Shown here: piece by piece, positions 23,832 to 35,829 of the stretch
How the letters are laid out: each line of letters starts with the position of its first letter
How positions within the stretch are numbered: the stretch's first letter is position 1
From: Podocnemis expansa
Lineage: Eukaryota > Chordata > Testudines > Podocnemididae
Reading direction: 5' to 3'
DNA length: 64,000 nucleotides
Assembly: GCA_007922195.1 (NCBI GenBank)
Contig: ML682067.1
Location: 6,034,466-6,098,465 of the forward strand
Position numbers and translations under genes: made by a program
The notes under the pieces: generated by a model
The model's input: only the letters and a program-made list of their open reading frames with translations
Told to the model about the DNA's origin: nothing
The model's database searches: none

Positions 23832-24674
23832 CTAGTTGCATCTGGTTAAGGGGGCTCAACAACATTTTGTAGCAACAATAATACTGCTGCAAGTGGCATT
23901 ACCTTTTCCAGAGAATCTTCACTGAACCAATGAGGTTTTGATATTGTTCCATTGCTTGTGTCCCCATTTTACTTATTCTTGTCCCCAGTATGCCTTGCCC
24001 ATACCTGTCCATTTCTCTAGCACAAGAATCCCAAGGTTTCTGTAATACACATTGAGGGCACATAAAGGAAGGAAAGGTGCCCACTTTCTGTATGGCAGGA
24101 TGGAGAGCAAAATTCTAAGGTCGATCTGTGGAGTTATAATCTTCCAGCATGCAATCCAGACTAGTGTGTGCTTGTGTCACCACATGTCCTGAAACCTTGG
24201 ATTCCTCACAGTGCTTTGCTGCTTTAGTTACCAACCCAGGCCTTTCATAAATAGCCAAACAGCCTACAGCTCACAGCTAGAGTGCCTGTGTATAGCTTAA
24301 ATCTTGGTCCAGCAACTCTGACCCCAGAAATGCGTCAGCTACATACCAGCCATACTTTGGCTGCCAGCAGAATGCATTACCACTTTTATGGCGACCCCAA
24401 CCAATTCCCAGTCCCGTAGTTTCCTCAACAATGTGTTCTGAACTGCCCAGTAGTCTCTTCAGGAGTTCATGTATTAGAGGTACATTGCTCCCATAAAAGG
24501 TCAAAGTAAAACTGTTTAGTACTTTAAGTGGAATTACCAAACAACCTAGTTCAAACAAAACACTGGATGAGTTTTGATTAAAAAATATAACAAGTTAAAT
24601 TAACAGCAAAGACAGAGGTTTTAAGTGAGTACAAGTATAAGGCATTAAAGTCAGAAATGGTTATGAAAGAAATA
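23832..24674. other. Unassigned DNA
   Basis: No gene or repeat recognised. Confidence 0.45.
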
Positions 24675-25088
24675 GGCTATGTCTACACACACATCATTAT
24701 TTCAAAATAAGTATTTCAAAATGAGTTATTTCAAAATAAAGTCCTTATTTTGAAATAAGTTAATTCAAATTAAGAAAATGTTAATTTGAATTAAGGGAAA
24801 GCCTGCTATCAAAACGGCTGTTATTTCGAAATGGTTATTTCAAAATAAGGCCATTTGGACATGTTGTTTCTAAACAACATGTCCAAACAACCTCATTTCA
24901 AAATAACCATTTAAAAATAACAGGCATTTCAAAATGAATGGGGTTTAAGCTGTTTCGAAACTACGGTTTTTATTTCAAAATGACAGATCCCGTCATTTTG
25001 AAATAAGAAAACGTTGTGTGGACCTAATCTCTTTTATTTTGAAATAACCAGTGTTATTTCGAAATAAAAGAGATGTGTAGACATACCC
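24675..25088. mobile_element. Harbinger-type foldback MITE 3
   Basis: Ends GGCTATGTCTACACAC and (rc right) GGGTATGTCTACACAT with a perfect ATA duplication (24672-24674, 25089-25091). It is built almost only of TTATTTCAAAATAA-type units, with an inner palindrome around ACATGTTGTTTCTAAACAAC at 24857. It lacks the GC core. Confidence 0.85.
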
Positions 25089-25117
25089 ATAGAGATAAAA
25101 TGCTTTACAGCAATCAA

Positions 25118-25190
25118 GTTCCAAAGGGGTAGCCATATTAGTCTGGCTCATAAAAACAAACAAGAAAAGTGCTACAGGAGTCCTTATTTG
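25118..25190 (-). mobile_element. Truncated hammerhead-type retroelement copy
   Basis: GTTCCAAAGGGGTAGCCATA through AAGTGCTACAGGAGTCC, i.e. the 3' end of the family on the minus strand. It is flanked by the direct repeat TTTACAGCAATCAA (25104-25117 and 25191-25204). Confidence 0.75.
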
Positions 25191-25204
25191 TTTACAGCAA
25201 TCAA

Positions 25205-25753
25205 TAAACTCAACAAACTAGACTTGGTTCAATGTGAACTCTCTTAGCATAGGTTCCCCACAACAGTGGTGACCAAATTTTCAATTCAGAATTTCTCATA
25301 AACTAAGAAAGCTGGTTCCTTTTTTTCCTTAGGTGAAAAAGGGAAAGAGAGATAGGGAGAGAAAGAAAAGAGAGAATACCTGGGGTGTTTTGCCAATTAT
25401 ATGGGCAAGTTCCTGTCTGAAATGCATTTTCTTAAGGGTTATACCTAGATAAAGATCCTTCCAGTTGTGAGGATGTAGACATGGAGTCTCATGATGAAAG
25501 AGGTTCCATGTTTTTGTTTGTTAATGCAAAGCAATCTGTTCCTGTTTTTGTCCATTGGTTTTAGTCATAATTTCCGGTTATGTTAATAACATTACATGTA
25601 ATATCACTACATATATTTCACCATGGTATTTTTGACCTCTGAGTTAGTTTTCAAATGATACCTTACCATATTTTGTACAAAGTGCCTTAGTAAAGAGAGC
25701 AAGCTGTGACTACAAGGATGTATTTGGTCACAGGAACACAATGCTGTCTCTTC
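25205..25753. other. Unassigned DNA
   Basis: No gene recognised. A short purine-rich run lies at 25335-25378. Confidence 0.45.
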
Positions 25754-26247
25754 GGGTATGTCCACACGTATCTTTTAAATCGAAATAACACTGGTTATTT
25801 CTATTTACGAAAGATTAGGTCCACATGACGTTTTCTTGAGCTCCATCATTTTGAACCAAGAGACGTTATTTCAAAATAGCTTAAACCTACTTTAATTTGA
25901 ATTGTCTGTTATTTTGAAATGGTTATTTCGAAATAATGCTGTTCAGACGTGTTATTTCGAAATAACCATTCTTTCAGAATAATATTTTTGCCCTTCTCCT
26001 TCCCCAGGTGCCTTCCTTTTTGTATGTATTGGGTGAGGGCATGGCCCAGTGAGGGGGCCATGTTGCCACACCTCCCATTGTGCCCCCTCCTGATTCGAAA
26101 TAGCAAGTCCTGTGTCTGGACTTGCTATTTTGATGTGAGGTTTTTGCTTATTTCGATTTAAGTTAATTCGAATTAAGAATTTCATTTCAAATTAACTTAT
26201 TTTGATTTAACTTAAATCGAAATAAGCATGTATGTGTGGGCATAGAC
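25754..26247. mobile_element. Harbinger-type foldback MITE 4
   Basis: Left end GGGTATGTCCACACG; right end (rc) GTCTATGCCCACACATAC, diverged. Arms of TTATTTCGAAATAA units and the family core in reverse orientation (GGGGGCCATGTTGCCACACC). I see no clear target duplication, so the borders may be off by a few bases. Confidence 0.65.
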
Positions 26248-26780
26248 ATGGTATTTTATATTAACTGTGGGAGCACAGCTCTTTACCAGTGAAAACCGCC
26301 CATCTGCTCAATTATTTGAATTTATGTAAATAACTAATTTTACTGGTATGCCTACCCTATTTGACCTTCCATTAGCAAATAGTTATTTTTACAAATACTC
26401 TACCCTCTAGTTTGTCTTGCTTTACAGTAACAAACTGACATATTTTGAATTTTCCACAGTAAGCTGCATTCTTTTCTCAAACTATCATTTGCATGTCTCC
26501 TTTGAACACTGAAATTTCCTTTAATTTACTCTTTTCCCACTTCAATCATATTTCCTTTACACTTCAATTTTTGTTTTGCCCATGTGAGGTCTTCAGAGTT
26601 GAGTTAAAGACACAAAATAAGTGTTAACTTATAACTTTAACCCTATAAAAAGGAAATTCAGGCACTTCAACTCAGCCACATTACACATATCTTACATTAC
26701 TGTTTTTATTACACATCTTTTCAACTTATATATTATAGGTGAAACCCCTGCTACCATTGTTATCACAGGCAAAACTTCTA
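26248..26780. other. Unassigned AT-rich DNA
   Basis: No gene or repeat recognised. Confidence 0.45.
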
Positions 26781-27261
26781 GGCTGTGTCTACAGTTAGAT
26801 TGCTAAACTGATTTAACTTAAATCAATCTAATTGAATTGAAATAAAAAAATCATTAAATTCATTTAAGTTAAATTGATTTAACATGTCCCCACTAGAATC
26901 CTAGATCGAACTAGCATGTCCATGGACAGGATGTGCTAGTTCGATTTAGGAGAGGGGCACCATGGGAGGTGTGGCAAGATGGCCTCTAGGAAGGGCCATG
27001 CCCCCACCCAATATATAGAAGGAGGAAGGCACCTTGGGAGGGAGAAAGGCAAAAAGTTTCAAATCCAAATAACCTGGCTACACTGCATTATTTTGAAATA
27101 ATAATTTCAATTTAACCATCATATCAATATAAAGGAAGGTTTTATTTTTTCAAAATGACTGTTCCTCATTTTGAAATAAGGAAAGCTGGTGTATACATGC
27201 ACTACTTTAGATAAAAATAATCATCATTATTTTGATTAAAAGTGTAAGTGTAGATATACCC
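26781..27261. mobile_element. Harbinger-type foldback MITE 5
   Basis: Ends GGCTGTGTCTACAG and (rc right) GGGTATATCTACAC; triplets CTA/CTG. It shares with MITEs 1 and 7 the core GGGGCACCATGGGAGGTGTG ... GGGCCATGCCCCCACCC and the following AATATATAGAAGGAGGAAGG, so the three are one subfamily. Confidence 0.75.
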
Positions 27262-27554
27262 CTGTTGATTCCATGTGGCACAAATTTCACACAATATGTA
27301 ACTACAATATAAATCTGTCTGTTTCTCAAAATGTTACAATTACAGAAAAGTTGCAGATGCTATATACTACAGAACAATTTTGTATTATGCTGCCCTTTTT
27401 GCCAAATCATTTTTCATATTGCTGTGTGTTATCTGATCTTGTAATTGAAGACCAAATTGTAATCGATATGTCTGAAGTGGCAAAGTTAAGGTTATCATAC
27501 TTTAACTCAACACTTCCTCATTTTAATGCAGTCTTACTGCCAGGTTTTCACAGT

Positions 27555-28310
27555 GGCATATAAAGAAGGGGGCACTAGGCCCCCTGGTGATGGGCTGCAG
27601 GGGTGGGGGGAGCGCTAGGCTGGCTTTTCACACGGCCCAGGAGGTGGGGGCACAGGAGGCTTAGAGGGGAGCAGAGTGTCTTGCATCCCTCCCATGTCAT
27701 GAAGGGCTTGCCTGGTGCCCTCCCCCACCACAAAGGGGAAGTGAGTCCACCCTTTGTTGGAGTTGGTGCTGGATTGGAGTGGTGGTAGGTAAGTGCTGGG
27801 GGGTTGCCATGTCAGCCCTTCATGCAGGGAAGCGGGGCATGAAGGAAATTTTGAGGGTGCTTCTCAGTGCCTCCATGCATATCATGAGGGACCAAACTGG
27901 CCTGACTTCTCTTCCCTCCTTTTCTCAGGTAGAGCATGTGTGTATGTGAGGCTGCCCTGTTCCAGCCAGCTCTGGGCTGGAGCCACATTGGGTAAGTTCT
28001 GGGGAGGCTGGGTATTGGACCAAGCCAGCCCTTCATGGGGGGGGCAGGGGTTGCAGAAGTCTCTGAGGGGTGCCCCTCAGAGCCACCATCCTGCATGTTG
28101 TGAAGGGCTCACCTAGCCCTCTTCAAGTGTAGCATGGGTGAGGGTGCCCTGTCCTGGCTGAGACCAAGTTGCGGGCTGCTTCAGCAGACCAGTAGGTGCT
28201 GCATGCTAGCTAAGGATGGGGGGCATTTGAGCCCCTCTACCTTATATCTTCCCTCCAGGTACAGACCTGTCCTCCCCCAATCTGAGGTGCATGGGGGGGC
28301 GCGCGCTCAA
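27555..28310. repeat. GC-rich degenerate tandem repeat
   Basis: Units recur at about 184-217 bp, marked by CATGTCATGAAGGGCTTGCC (27692), CATATCATGAGGGACC (27876) and CATGTTGTGAAGGGCTCACC (28093), and by CAGCCCTTCATG (27815, 28023). Probably the inside of an unrecognised repeat. The open frames are weak. Confidence 0.45.
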
Positions 28311-28959
28311 ATGTGTGCTTGACCTCTGGATTCCGAATACGCTCAGTACATCACAGGGTTTACACAGTTTTTTTGTGTGTAATTAGCAATTTTCCCTCTA
28401 AGGTTTGGCAGCTTATGTGCAAAATTTTCAACCCATGTGCAAAACTTTTTCTGAATAAAATTTGTGTGCAAACTCATGTGACAGAAATTATTGAAAAATC
28501 TAGAACAATGAAAAATTAATGAAAGTTGTTATTTAAAGCTGTTTTTGTTAATAAAAAAGAAGCTATGTTAATTAGCAGTTACCCAAATCGTTATACAATC
28601 AAAACAAACTAATTCATGGCTTTCAAATAACCCAAGACCAAAGCTATATTAAATTGGATCCTACTTGTCACATTTCTGCCTATACCCTCATCTCCTGTGT
28701 TCTACATACAGAGTTACCATTCACAAGAGAGGCCAGCTAGTTGTTATTGGCAGCATTTAAGCTGTTTTAATGGTCACAGAGAGGTAGATTCAACTGAAAT
28801 TTCAAAAATCAAAAAGATTCCAGACATTTCTTTTCAGGAAAATGCTGCTATGATAAGGGTGCTAAACACAGCTGAAATCAAAACGATGGGCTTCTAGATG
28901 CTTTAAGATAAGGTTACAGTATTTCTGAAAAACGTATTTTCAGTCCCTTGCATGTCTAC

Positions 28960-30532
28960 AGCTATGTCCACACCTCCATGCTTAAATTGATTCAAGTTGA
29001 ATCAATTTAAACTAAATCAAAATAAAAATCATTATATAGATTCAACTTGAATCGATTTAAGCAAAAACACAAATTGAAATAGCACGTCCGGACACAAGAC
29101 ATGCTATTTCAATTCAAGAGGGGGGCACAATAGGAGGTGTGGCAACATGGCCCCCTGGCAGGGCCATGTTGCCACCCAATCCCCTGCCACTGGTTCTACA
29201 GATCCAGTGGCAAGGGGAAAAAAGCCCCTTGGGGCAAAGATGGGGCCGCCCCTCTTCCTTGTCGCTTTCCTGGCTATGGGGAAGGAATTGGAGCACCGCT
29301 CTTCGCCGCCACTGGCTCGGTGGTGGTGGGGGGGGGGATCGGGGGTGCCCTGCATCCCCGCCACTGGCCTGGCAGTGATGCAGAAATCAGGGAGCCCCTC
29401 TCCCCTGCCACTTCCCAGGTGGCGAGGGTAGAACTCGCGGGGCACCCTGAATCCCCCATTGCTGGCCAGGTGGCGGAGGCTGAGCTTGCGGGGCGCCCTG
29501 AAGCCCCCATCACTGGCCGAGTGGCAGGGACAGAGCTTGCAGAGTGCCCTGCTACCCCTGGTGCTGGCAGAGCAGCAGAGGCTGAGCTTGCCAGGTGCCA
29601 CGCTACCCCTGACACTGGCTGAGCTGCAGGGGCAGAGCTCTCAGGGAGCCCTGCTACCCCTGCCACTGGCCAAAGGACAGAGGCTGAGCTTACAGGGTGC
29701 CTTGCTACATGCACCGCTGGCCAGCAACAGGGGATTTGGGGTGCCCCAAGAGCTCTGTCCTCACCACTCAGCCAGTGGCAGGGGTAGCGGGGCTCCCCAT
29801 GAGCTCTGCCTCCACCACTTCCCCAGCAGCAGGGGTAATGGGGCACCCCGTGAGGTCTGCCCCCACCACTTGGCCAGTGACAGGGGATTTGGGGTGCCCT
29901 ACGATTTCTGCCCCTGCCACTCTGCCAGCGGCAGCAGTAGTGGGACACCCCGCAAGCTATGCCCCCACCGCTTGGCCAGCAATGGGGGATTCCGGGCTCC
30001 TCGTGAGCTCAGCCCCCACCGCTCAGCCAGCAACAGGGGCTTCAGGGCACCCTGTGAGCTCTGCCCCCACCTCTCAGCCAGCGATGGGGGCTTTGAGGTG
30101 CCCCTCGAGCTCCATCCCTGCTGCCTGGCCAGTGGTGGGGGTAGTGGGGTGCCCCCTGAGCTCAGCCCCTGCCGCCCTGCAATCCCCCCTGCACCCACCC
30201 TCTCTCCCTGGCCATGGTGCTGATGGGGCGGTAGGGTGTGGGGGAGGCCTTCCTTCCAGGGTGCCATGCACCCTGGAAGGAAGGTCAAACCTTTGAATCG
30301 AAACAGTTCTGTTTCAAAATAATACGACCAAACGGCGTTATTTCGAAATAACCCTTTTGATTCAAGGGTTATTTCAATTTCCTATGAGGTTTTACTGTTT
30401 CAGCTTAAGGTTCCTTGTTTTGATATGACAAGGCTCGTCATTTCAAAACAAGGAAACGTCGTCTGGACATGATTTTTTAAAAAGCGAACAACAGTCATTG
30501 TTTCACTTTAAAACCAACGTGTGGACATAACT
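28960..30532. mobile_element. Harbinger-type foldback MITE 6, giant GC-rich core
   Basis: Ends AGCTATGTCCACAC and (rc right) AGTTATGTCCACAC; a perfect TAC duplication (28957-28959, 30533-30535). AT-rich arms, then the family core (GGAGGTGTGGCAACATGGCC at 29132), then an inverted 51-bp minisatellite. It lies inside the hAT-type element, so it is younger than that element. Confidence 0.8.
29370..30185. repeat. 51-bp minisatellite in inverted halves
   Basis: About sixteen diverged 51-bp units. In the right half (about 29727-30185) units start GCCAGTGGCAGGGG and carry GAGCTCTGCCCCCACCACT. In the left half (about 29370-29726) the same unit runs in the opposite direction (GTGGCGGAGGCTGAGCTTGC ... 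CACTGGCC). Because 51 is a multiple of three, frames stay open on both strands: 254 codons + (29459-30223), 224 codons - (29274-29948), 199 codons + (29697-30296). I read these as artefacts of the period, not genes. Confidence 0.85.
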
Positions 30533-30762
30533 TACCTGCCCCATCATTTTGGGGCTACATTTCAACTTAAGAGAAAATCTCTACCAAAATACCAAATCAC
30601 TTTAATGCATTATGGTTTCTTCTGACAGACAGATTAGGGTGCAAAATGAAGAGAATAATCCCATAGTCACCTTTGATTCCCAGTCTTTTGGCTGGTACTA
30701 TATTTAAAACAAGTACTTATCTTGTATCCCGTTACATCTCTATAAGATTTCTATGAATTGTT

Positions 30763-30862
30763 CTTCAAAGCATCTGATGAAATGGGATTTTCTCCCACAA
30801 AAGCTCATGCAATAAATATTTTTGGTAGTCTTTAAGCACCACAGGACTCCTTGTTTGTTTTA
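30763..30862 (+). mobile_element. Hammerhead-type retroelement copy
   Basis: A 100-bp copy starting CTTCAAAGCATCTGATGAAA and ending TTGTTTGTTTTA, with a 12-bp target duplication CTATGAATTGTT (30751-30762 and 30863-30874). It keeps GCAT, CTGATGA and the ATGC partner, but the catalytic G of GAAA is now A. Confidence 0.8.
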
Positions 30863-31937
30863 CTATGAATTGTTGTAATTTACAGGATTCTGAAATAAAC
30901 ATGTTCCAGGGTCTTTGAAAGCACAAGGTTAGCATGCTCAAACATTCCCACTGTTCAGTCACTCCACTTTAGTGACATCCACACTAGCTTTCAGAAAATA
31001 CACAACTGATTATTAGACTTTTCACCTCCACAGCTGTATCTAGTTCTGGAAGGGACATTGTGGCACCACGCCCTCACTGCTTCCAATGTGAGGATTTTCA
31101 AACTTCAGGGTGTGAATGGCAGTTATATGCCACACCTCTTGATTAGCTTGGTAGCTGAGTAGTTGCCTAACCTCTGTGAATTGCTACCTTTTTGAAAGCT
31201 GAAGAATGGCCCCAATCCTCATTCCCTAAACTCCTTGCCCCCATTCCAGCTCTCCCCACCCTCTGCAGCCCCCCAAGGCCTCCCCAGCCCACCACCCTGA
31301 CCCCTTCTCCCCACTCACACCCTCCCTGCCCCCACACTTTCCCTGCAGGCTGTCTGACTGCTCCAAACCTCCCCCCGCTCCCTTACCTGGCCGAAGAGCA
31401 GGGGTGGGGGGCAGGAGGCCGCCATGCCGGCCACCCAACTGTCAAAAAGGAGCCCAGGCTGGAAGCAGGAGCCTGGCCGCACAAACAGCCAAGCCCCGGC
31501 TAGAAGGGGTGGAGCCTCCACAGGCTCAAGGGAGGAGTGGCCAGGCTGGCCCCAGCACACAGATCCTCCCTTCATCCAGCCTAGGGGAGATGTGCCAGAA
31601 CTCTGTGTTTCGGCATGTTCCCCCTTACTGTATTCCTTGGCCACTTCCCAACTACGCCATCGCCAGCCTGGCCCAGGGCCTGCCGCCTCCTCCCCCCGGC
31701 TGATCCTCAGCCCAGCCTGACCTTGGACAGTTCTCAGCCATGCTGCTGGCCTGGTCCAGCAGGACCTGGGGCCTGCCGCCTAGTTGCGGTGTAGGCCCAG
31801 CTCTGCACTGCCCAGTCTGAACGTCAGCTACGCTGCTGGCCTGGACCCTCCCATGCGCGGGGGCAGAAAAATCCTGTGCGGCAGGATTTTTTTTCATGTG
31901 TGTGGCTGCGCACCTTAGAGGGAGCAGTGGTAATTAG

Positions 31938-32436
31938 TACTCTGTTTCTTTTAAAGAAAAAATACTTAACTTATCAAGAAATAAGGGAAAGACTAGCAAT
32001 CAGAGTTCTCAGCAAATGGATTTTTGGCAGTGAAATAGTGCTTAAGAGCTGGCTCACAGCAACAGTCCATAAAAACATTGACCAAATAAAGCCATGCTTA
32101 AATTATAAAATTGAACTATGCTGTAACACTTCTTCTTCTTCTTTTTTTTTTGGTGGCTGTTGCAGTGATGTCACCAGAGTACAAATATAAATCAACTGTC
32201 CAGAATCACAGTTTAAAGCAGTGATACTCAGACTGAGGCTTGCGAGCTGCAAGTGGCTGTTTAATGTATCTCCTGTGTCTCTTTACAGCACATGATATTA
32301 AGCACATACATGATTTAATTGTTAGTCAATCTAAGTTATTAACCAATCAGGTTAGTTTCACTATGTTATTAACCAGTTGTAGTTCATATGATAATGGTAC
32401 TTGGTCACTCATTCTGCTTTGTGAATATATATATAA
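31938..32436. other. Unassigned DNA
   Basis: No gene or repeat recognised. It includes (CTT)n and T-rich runs at 32129-32150. Confidence 0.45.
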
Positions 32437-32489
32437 AATTCCCCTCTCACCCCTATGGGTGGTATGTGTCATCCTCAACCTCGGGTCCT

Positions 32490-35400
32490 CTACCAGAGGC
32501 CTGGGAGTTTGAGGGTTCTGCACAGTATCTTAGCTGTTCCTAGCACTGCACTCTTCTGGATAGAGAGCTCTGATGTTGTGCCTGGGATCTGTTGGAGCCA
32601 CTCTCCCAGCTTAGGAGTCACAGCCCCGAGTGCTCCTACCACCACTGGGACCACTTTGGCCTTTACTTTCCACATCTGTTCTAGTTCCTCTTTCAGGCCC
32701 TGGTACTTCTCCAGCTTCTCATACTCCTTCTTCCTGATGTTGCTGTCACTTGGCACTGCTACATCTATCACCACCGCTGTCTTCTGGTCCTTGTCTATTA
32801 CCACGATGTCTGGTTGATTGGCCAGTACCTGCCTGCCTGTCTGGATCTGGAAGTCCCACAGGATCTTAGCCCTGTTATTCTCCATGACCTTCTGTGGGAT
32901 CTCCCATCTGGTCTTGGGAGGGTCTAGCCCATACACTGTGCAGATGTTCCTGTACACAATGCCAGCTACTTGGTTGTGCCGTTCAGTGTATGCTGTTCCT
33001 GCCTGCATCTTACATCCTGCCACTATGTGTTGGACTGTCTCTGAGGGCTCTCTGCACAGTCTGCACCTTGGGTCCTGTCTAGTGTGGTAGACCCCTGCTT
33101 CAATGGATCTGGTGCTCAGTGCCTGTTCTTGTGCTGCTATGATCAGTGCCTCAGTGCTGTCTTTTAGTCCAGCCTTTTCCAGCCACTGGTAGGATTTCCC
33201 AATGTCAGCCACCTCAGCTATCTGTTGATGGTACATTCCATGCAGGGTCTTGTCTTGCCATGGCACTTCTTCTGCTTGATCTTCCTCCCATGTCTGCTGC
33301 TGCTGCCTCAGGCATTCTCTCAGCAGCTCATCTTTGGGTGCCATCTTACTGATGTACTCCTGGATGCTCTGGGTTTCATCCAGGACAGTGGCTTTGACAC
33401 TGACCAAACCCCGCCCGCCTTCTTTCCGGCTGGCGTACAGTCTCTGGGTGTTGGACTTGGGGTGGAAACCTCCGTACATTGTGAGGAGCTTCCGGGTCTT
33501 CACATCGGCAACCTCCATGTCCTCCTTCGGCCAGCTCACTATACCAGCAGGGTATCTGATGACTGGCAGGGCGTACCTGTTGATGGCATGGATCTTGTTC
33601 TTCCCATTGAGCTGGCTCTTCAGGACCTGTCTTATCCTTTGGTGGTACTTGGATGTTGCTGTCTTCCTTGCCTCCTCATCGTGGTTCCCATGTGACTGTG
33701 GGATGCCAAGGTACTTGTAGCTGATCTGTATGTCTGCTATGTGGCATGCTGGTAGTTCCACCCCATCAGTCTTGACTACCTTTCCTCTCTTTACTACCAT
33801 CCGGCCACACTTCTCCAGTCCGAATGGCATCCCAGTATCCTCACTGTAGATCCGTGTCAGGTGGATTAGCGAGTCGATGTCTCGTTCATTCTTAGCATAC
33901 AGCTTGATGTCATCCATGTAGAGGAGGTGGCTGATGGTAGTTCCACTCTTGAACTTGTATCCATAACCAGTCCTTGTGATTATCTGGCTGAGGGGGTTCA
34001 AGCCAATGCAGAACAGCAGTGGGGACAGCGCATCACCTTGGAATATGCCGCACTTGATGGCCACTTGTGCAAGCTGTCTTGAGTTGACTTCCAATGTTGT
34101 CTTCCACAGTCCCATTGAGTTCTTGAGGAAGGTCCTTAGTGTCCTGTTGACTTTGTATAGCGCCAGACATTCACAGATCCATGTATGCGGCATTGAGTCG
34201 TAGGCTTTCCTGTAGTCAATCCAGGCTGTGCTCAGATTGGTCTGTCTAGACCTTGAGTCTTGGGTGACAGCTCTATCTATGAGTGACTGGTGTTTTGAGC
34301 CTCTGGTGTTGTTCCCAATGCCCTTCTGAGCTGTGCTTATGTACTGCCCCATGTGGTCCTGTAGCTTGGCGGCTATGATGCCTAATAGGACTTTCCATGT
34401 TGTGGGGAGGCAGGTTATTGGCCGGTAGTTGGATGATGCTGTTCCCTTGTGGGGGTCTTTCATGATCAGCACTGTCCTTCCTTATGTTAGCCAGTCTGGG
34501 TGGGAGCCTGCTGCTAGCAGCTGGTTCATCTGTCCTGCTAGGCGTTCATGAACTGCTGTTAGTTTCTTTAGCCAGTAGGTGTGGATCATGTCTGGTCCAG
34601 GTGCTGTCCAGCTCTTCATGTTCTTGACCCGCTGTTGGATGTCTGCTACTGTGATGGTGACTGGTTTCTGTTCTGGGAGATTGCTGTGGTCTGTTCTCAG
34701 GTCCTGCAGCCACTTTGCACTGGTGTTATGAGTCTTCTCCTTCTCCCATATGTTCTTCCAGTACTGTTCAGTTTCTGCTGTTGGTGGCTCTGCTGTTATT
34801 GTGTTGTTGCACTGCAGTTGGGAGTACACCTTGGATGGTTCTTTGGAGAACAGGGCATTTATCTTTTTGGCCGCTGCTTCTCTAGTGTATCTCCTTAGCC
34901 TGGTAGCAAGTGCTGTGAGCCTTTGTTTAGCAGTCTCTAGGGCTTCAGATGGAGTCAGGCCCTTGTATTTTTTCAGTAGCCGAGTCTTATCCTTAATCTC
35001 TACATCCTTGTGTAGTTCCACCAGCCGGCTAACTTCTCTCTGGGTTGCCTTGATCTTATCCTCCAACCTCATTTTCCAGGGGGGGTATGTACTGGTGTTC
35101 TTCTTGATCGTGTAGCCAAGCATCTCCAGGATTACAGAGTCTGTAGCATGTACCAGTTCATTGGTTTCAGTGATGGTCATAGTAGGAATTGTCATTAGGG
35201 CTCTATTGGCATCTTCTAGCATACTAGCTGGTGGTACTTCTCCAACGAGCCTTGGTAATCGGACTCAAGGGTTGACTGTAGCTAGTTTATCCATGATCTT
35301 ATGCCTCATATCAGCTACTGGGCTCTGTAATGGAGGGGGTGGTAGTGAAGTTCCAGCTTTAGGTGTTGGCTGCACATCTAGTTGTTCTTCCAAGTCTTCT

Positions 35401-35618
35401 TCTTGAGTCCAGGATGTAATGTGGAGTTGGTCTATCTCAAGTTGTGAGAGCAGGTTCCTCTTTACTATGTTGAAGCATTGGGTAACTAGCTGTTTCTCGG
35501 TTAGTGTGGATGTAGGTCTTTTGTCCATCCATAGTTCCCTCCTACGTTTCATATATCCCCTCTCATTAGGTCTACTGTTGTAGTAGCATTCCATCAATTC
35601 CAGGTTCTCTTGTCTCAT
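32490..35618 (-). pseudogene. R4 LINE polyprotein, two nonsense codons
   Basis: One frame of 1,042 residues from the ATG at 35616-35618 to the stop at 32490, interrupted only by TGA at 35265-35267 and TAA at 34482-34484; both can be explained by single C-to-T changes (CGA to TGA, CAA to TAA). The N-terminal third has no domain I can name. The reverse transcriptase follows: NYRPITCLP, the acidic motif A in DYRKAYDS (D codon about 34215), motif B FQGDALSPL, and the catalytic YMDD (about 33910-33920). Further on are a C-x2-C-x8-H-x4-C knuckle (CRLC...HIVAGC, about 33012-33065) and a C-terminal restriction-like endonuclease signature, PD-x14-D (PDIVVID...VVIDVAVP, about 32762-32813), then KKEYEKLEKY. 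These domains normally nick DNA and prime reverse transcription at the target. No frameshift was seen. A further in-frame TGA lies upstream at 35697-35699, so other copies may start earlier. Confidence 0.85.
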
Positions 35619-35829
35619 CCATGCATGGTTTGTTCCAGTAGCCCACTTATCATCAGATTGTCCTGATTCCCCAGGATCTGGTGTAGACCTTGTTAATCAG
35701 GGCAACATCCGAGCCAGCATGACTCTCCTAGTTCGTGTCACTCTCCTATTTGAGGTAGGCAAATGAGGCGTTGGGGGGGTCTTTTGCCTAAGGACCCCTA
35801 TTGGGAAGGTGGTCAGGTACCTACCAGGT

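Larger units (their letters stand above)
28387..31929. mobile_element. hAT-type element, 3.5 kb, with nested insertions
   Basis: Left end CAATTTTCCCTCTAAGG and right end (rc) CACTGCTCCCTCTAAGG pair at 14 of 17 positions and are flanked by a perfect 8-bp direct repeat GTAATTAG (28379-28386 and 31930-31937), the hAT signature. Inside are an AT-rich left part, a complete Harbinger foldback (28960-30532), a hammerhead-type copy (30763-30862) and a GC/pyrimidine-rich right part (31210-31870). Without the nested pieces the host is about 1.85 kb. I recognise no hAT transposase, so it is either non-autonomous or fully decayed. Confidence 0.75.

Noticed and set aside
29274..30296. Long open frames of 254, 224 and 199 codons on both strands
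   Set aside because: They lie in a 51-bp (17-codon) repeat, which keeps any stop-free frame open; no domain is visible and both strands are equally open.
32455..35406. Plus-strand frames of 90-156 codons
   Set aside because: They are antisense shadows of the R4 LINE polyprotein.
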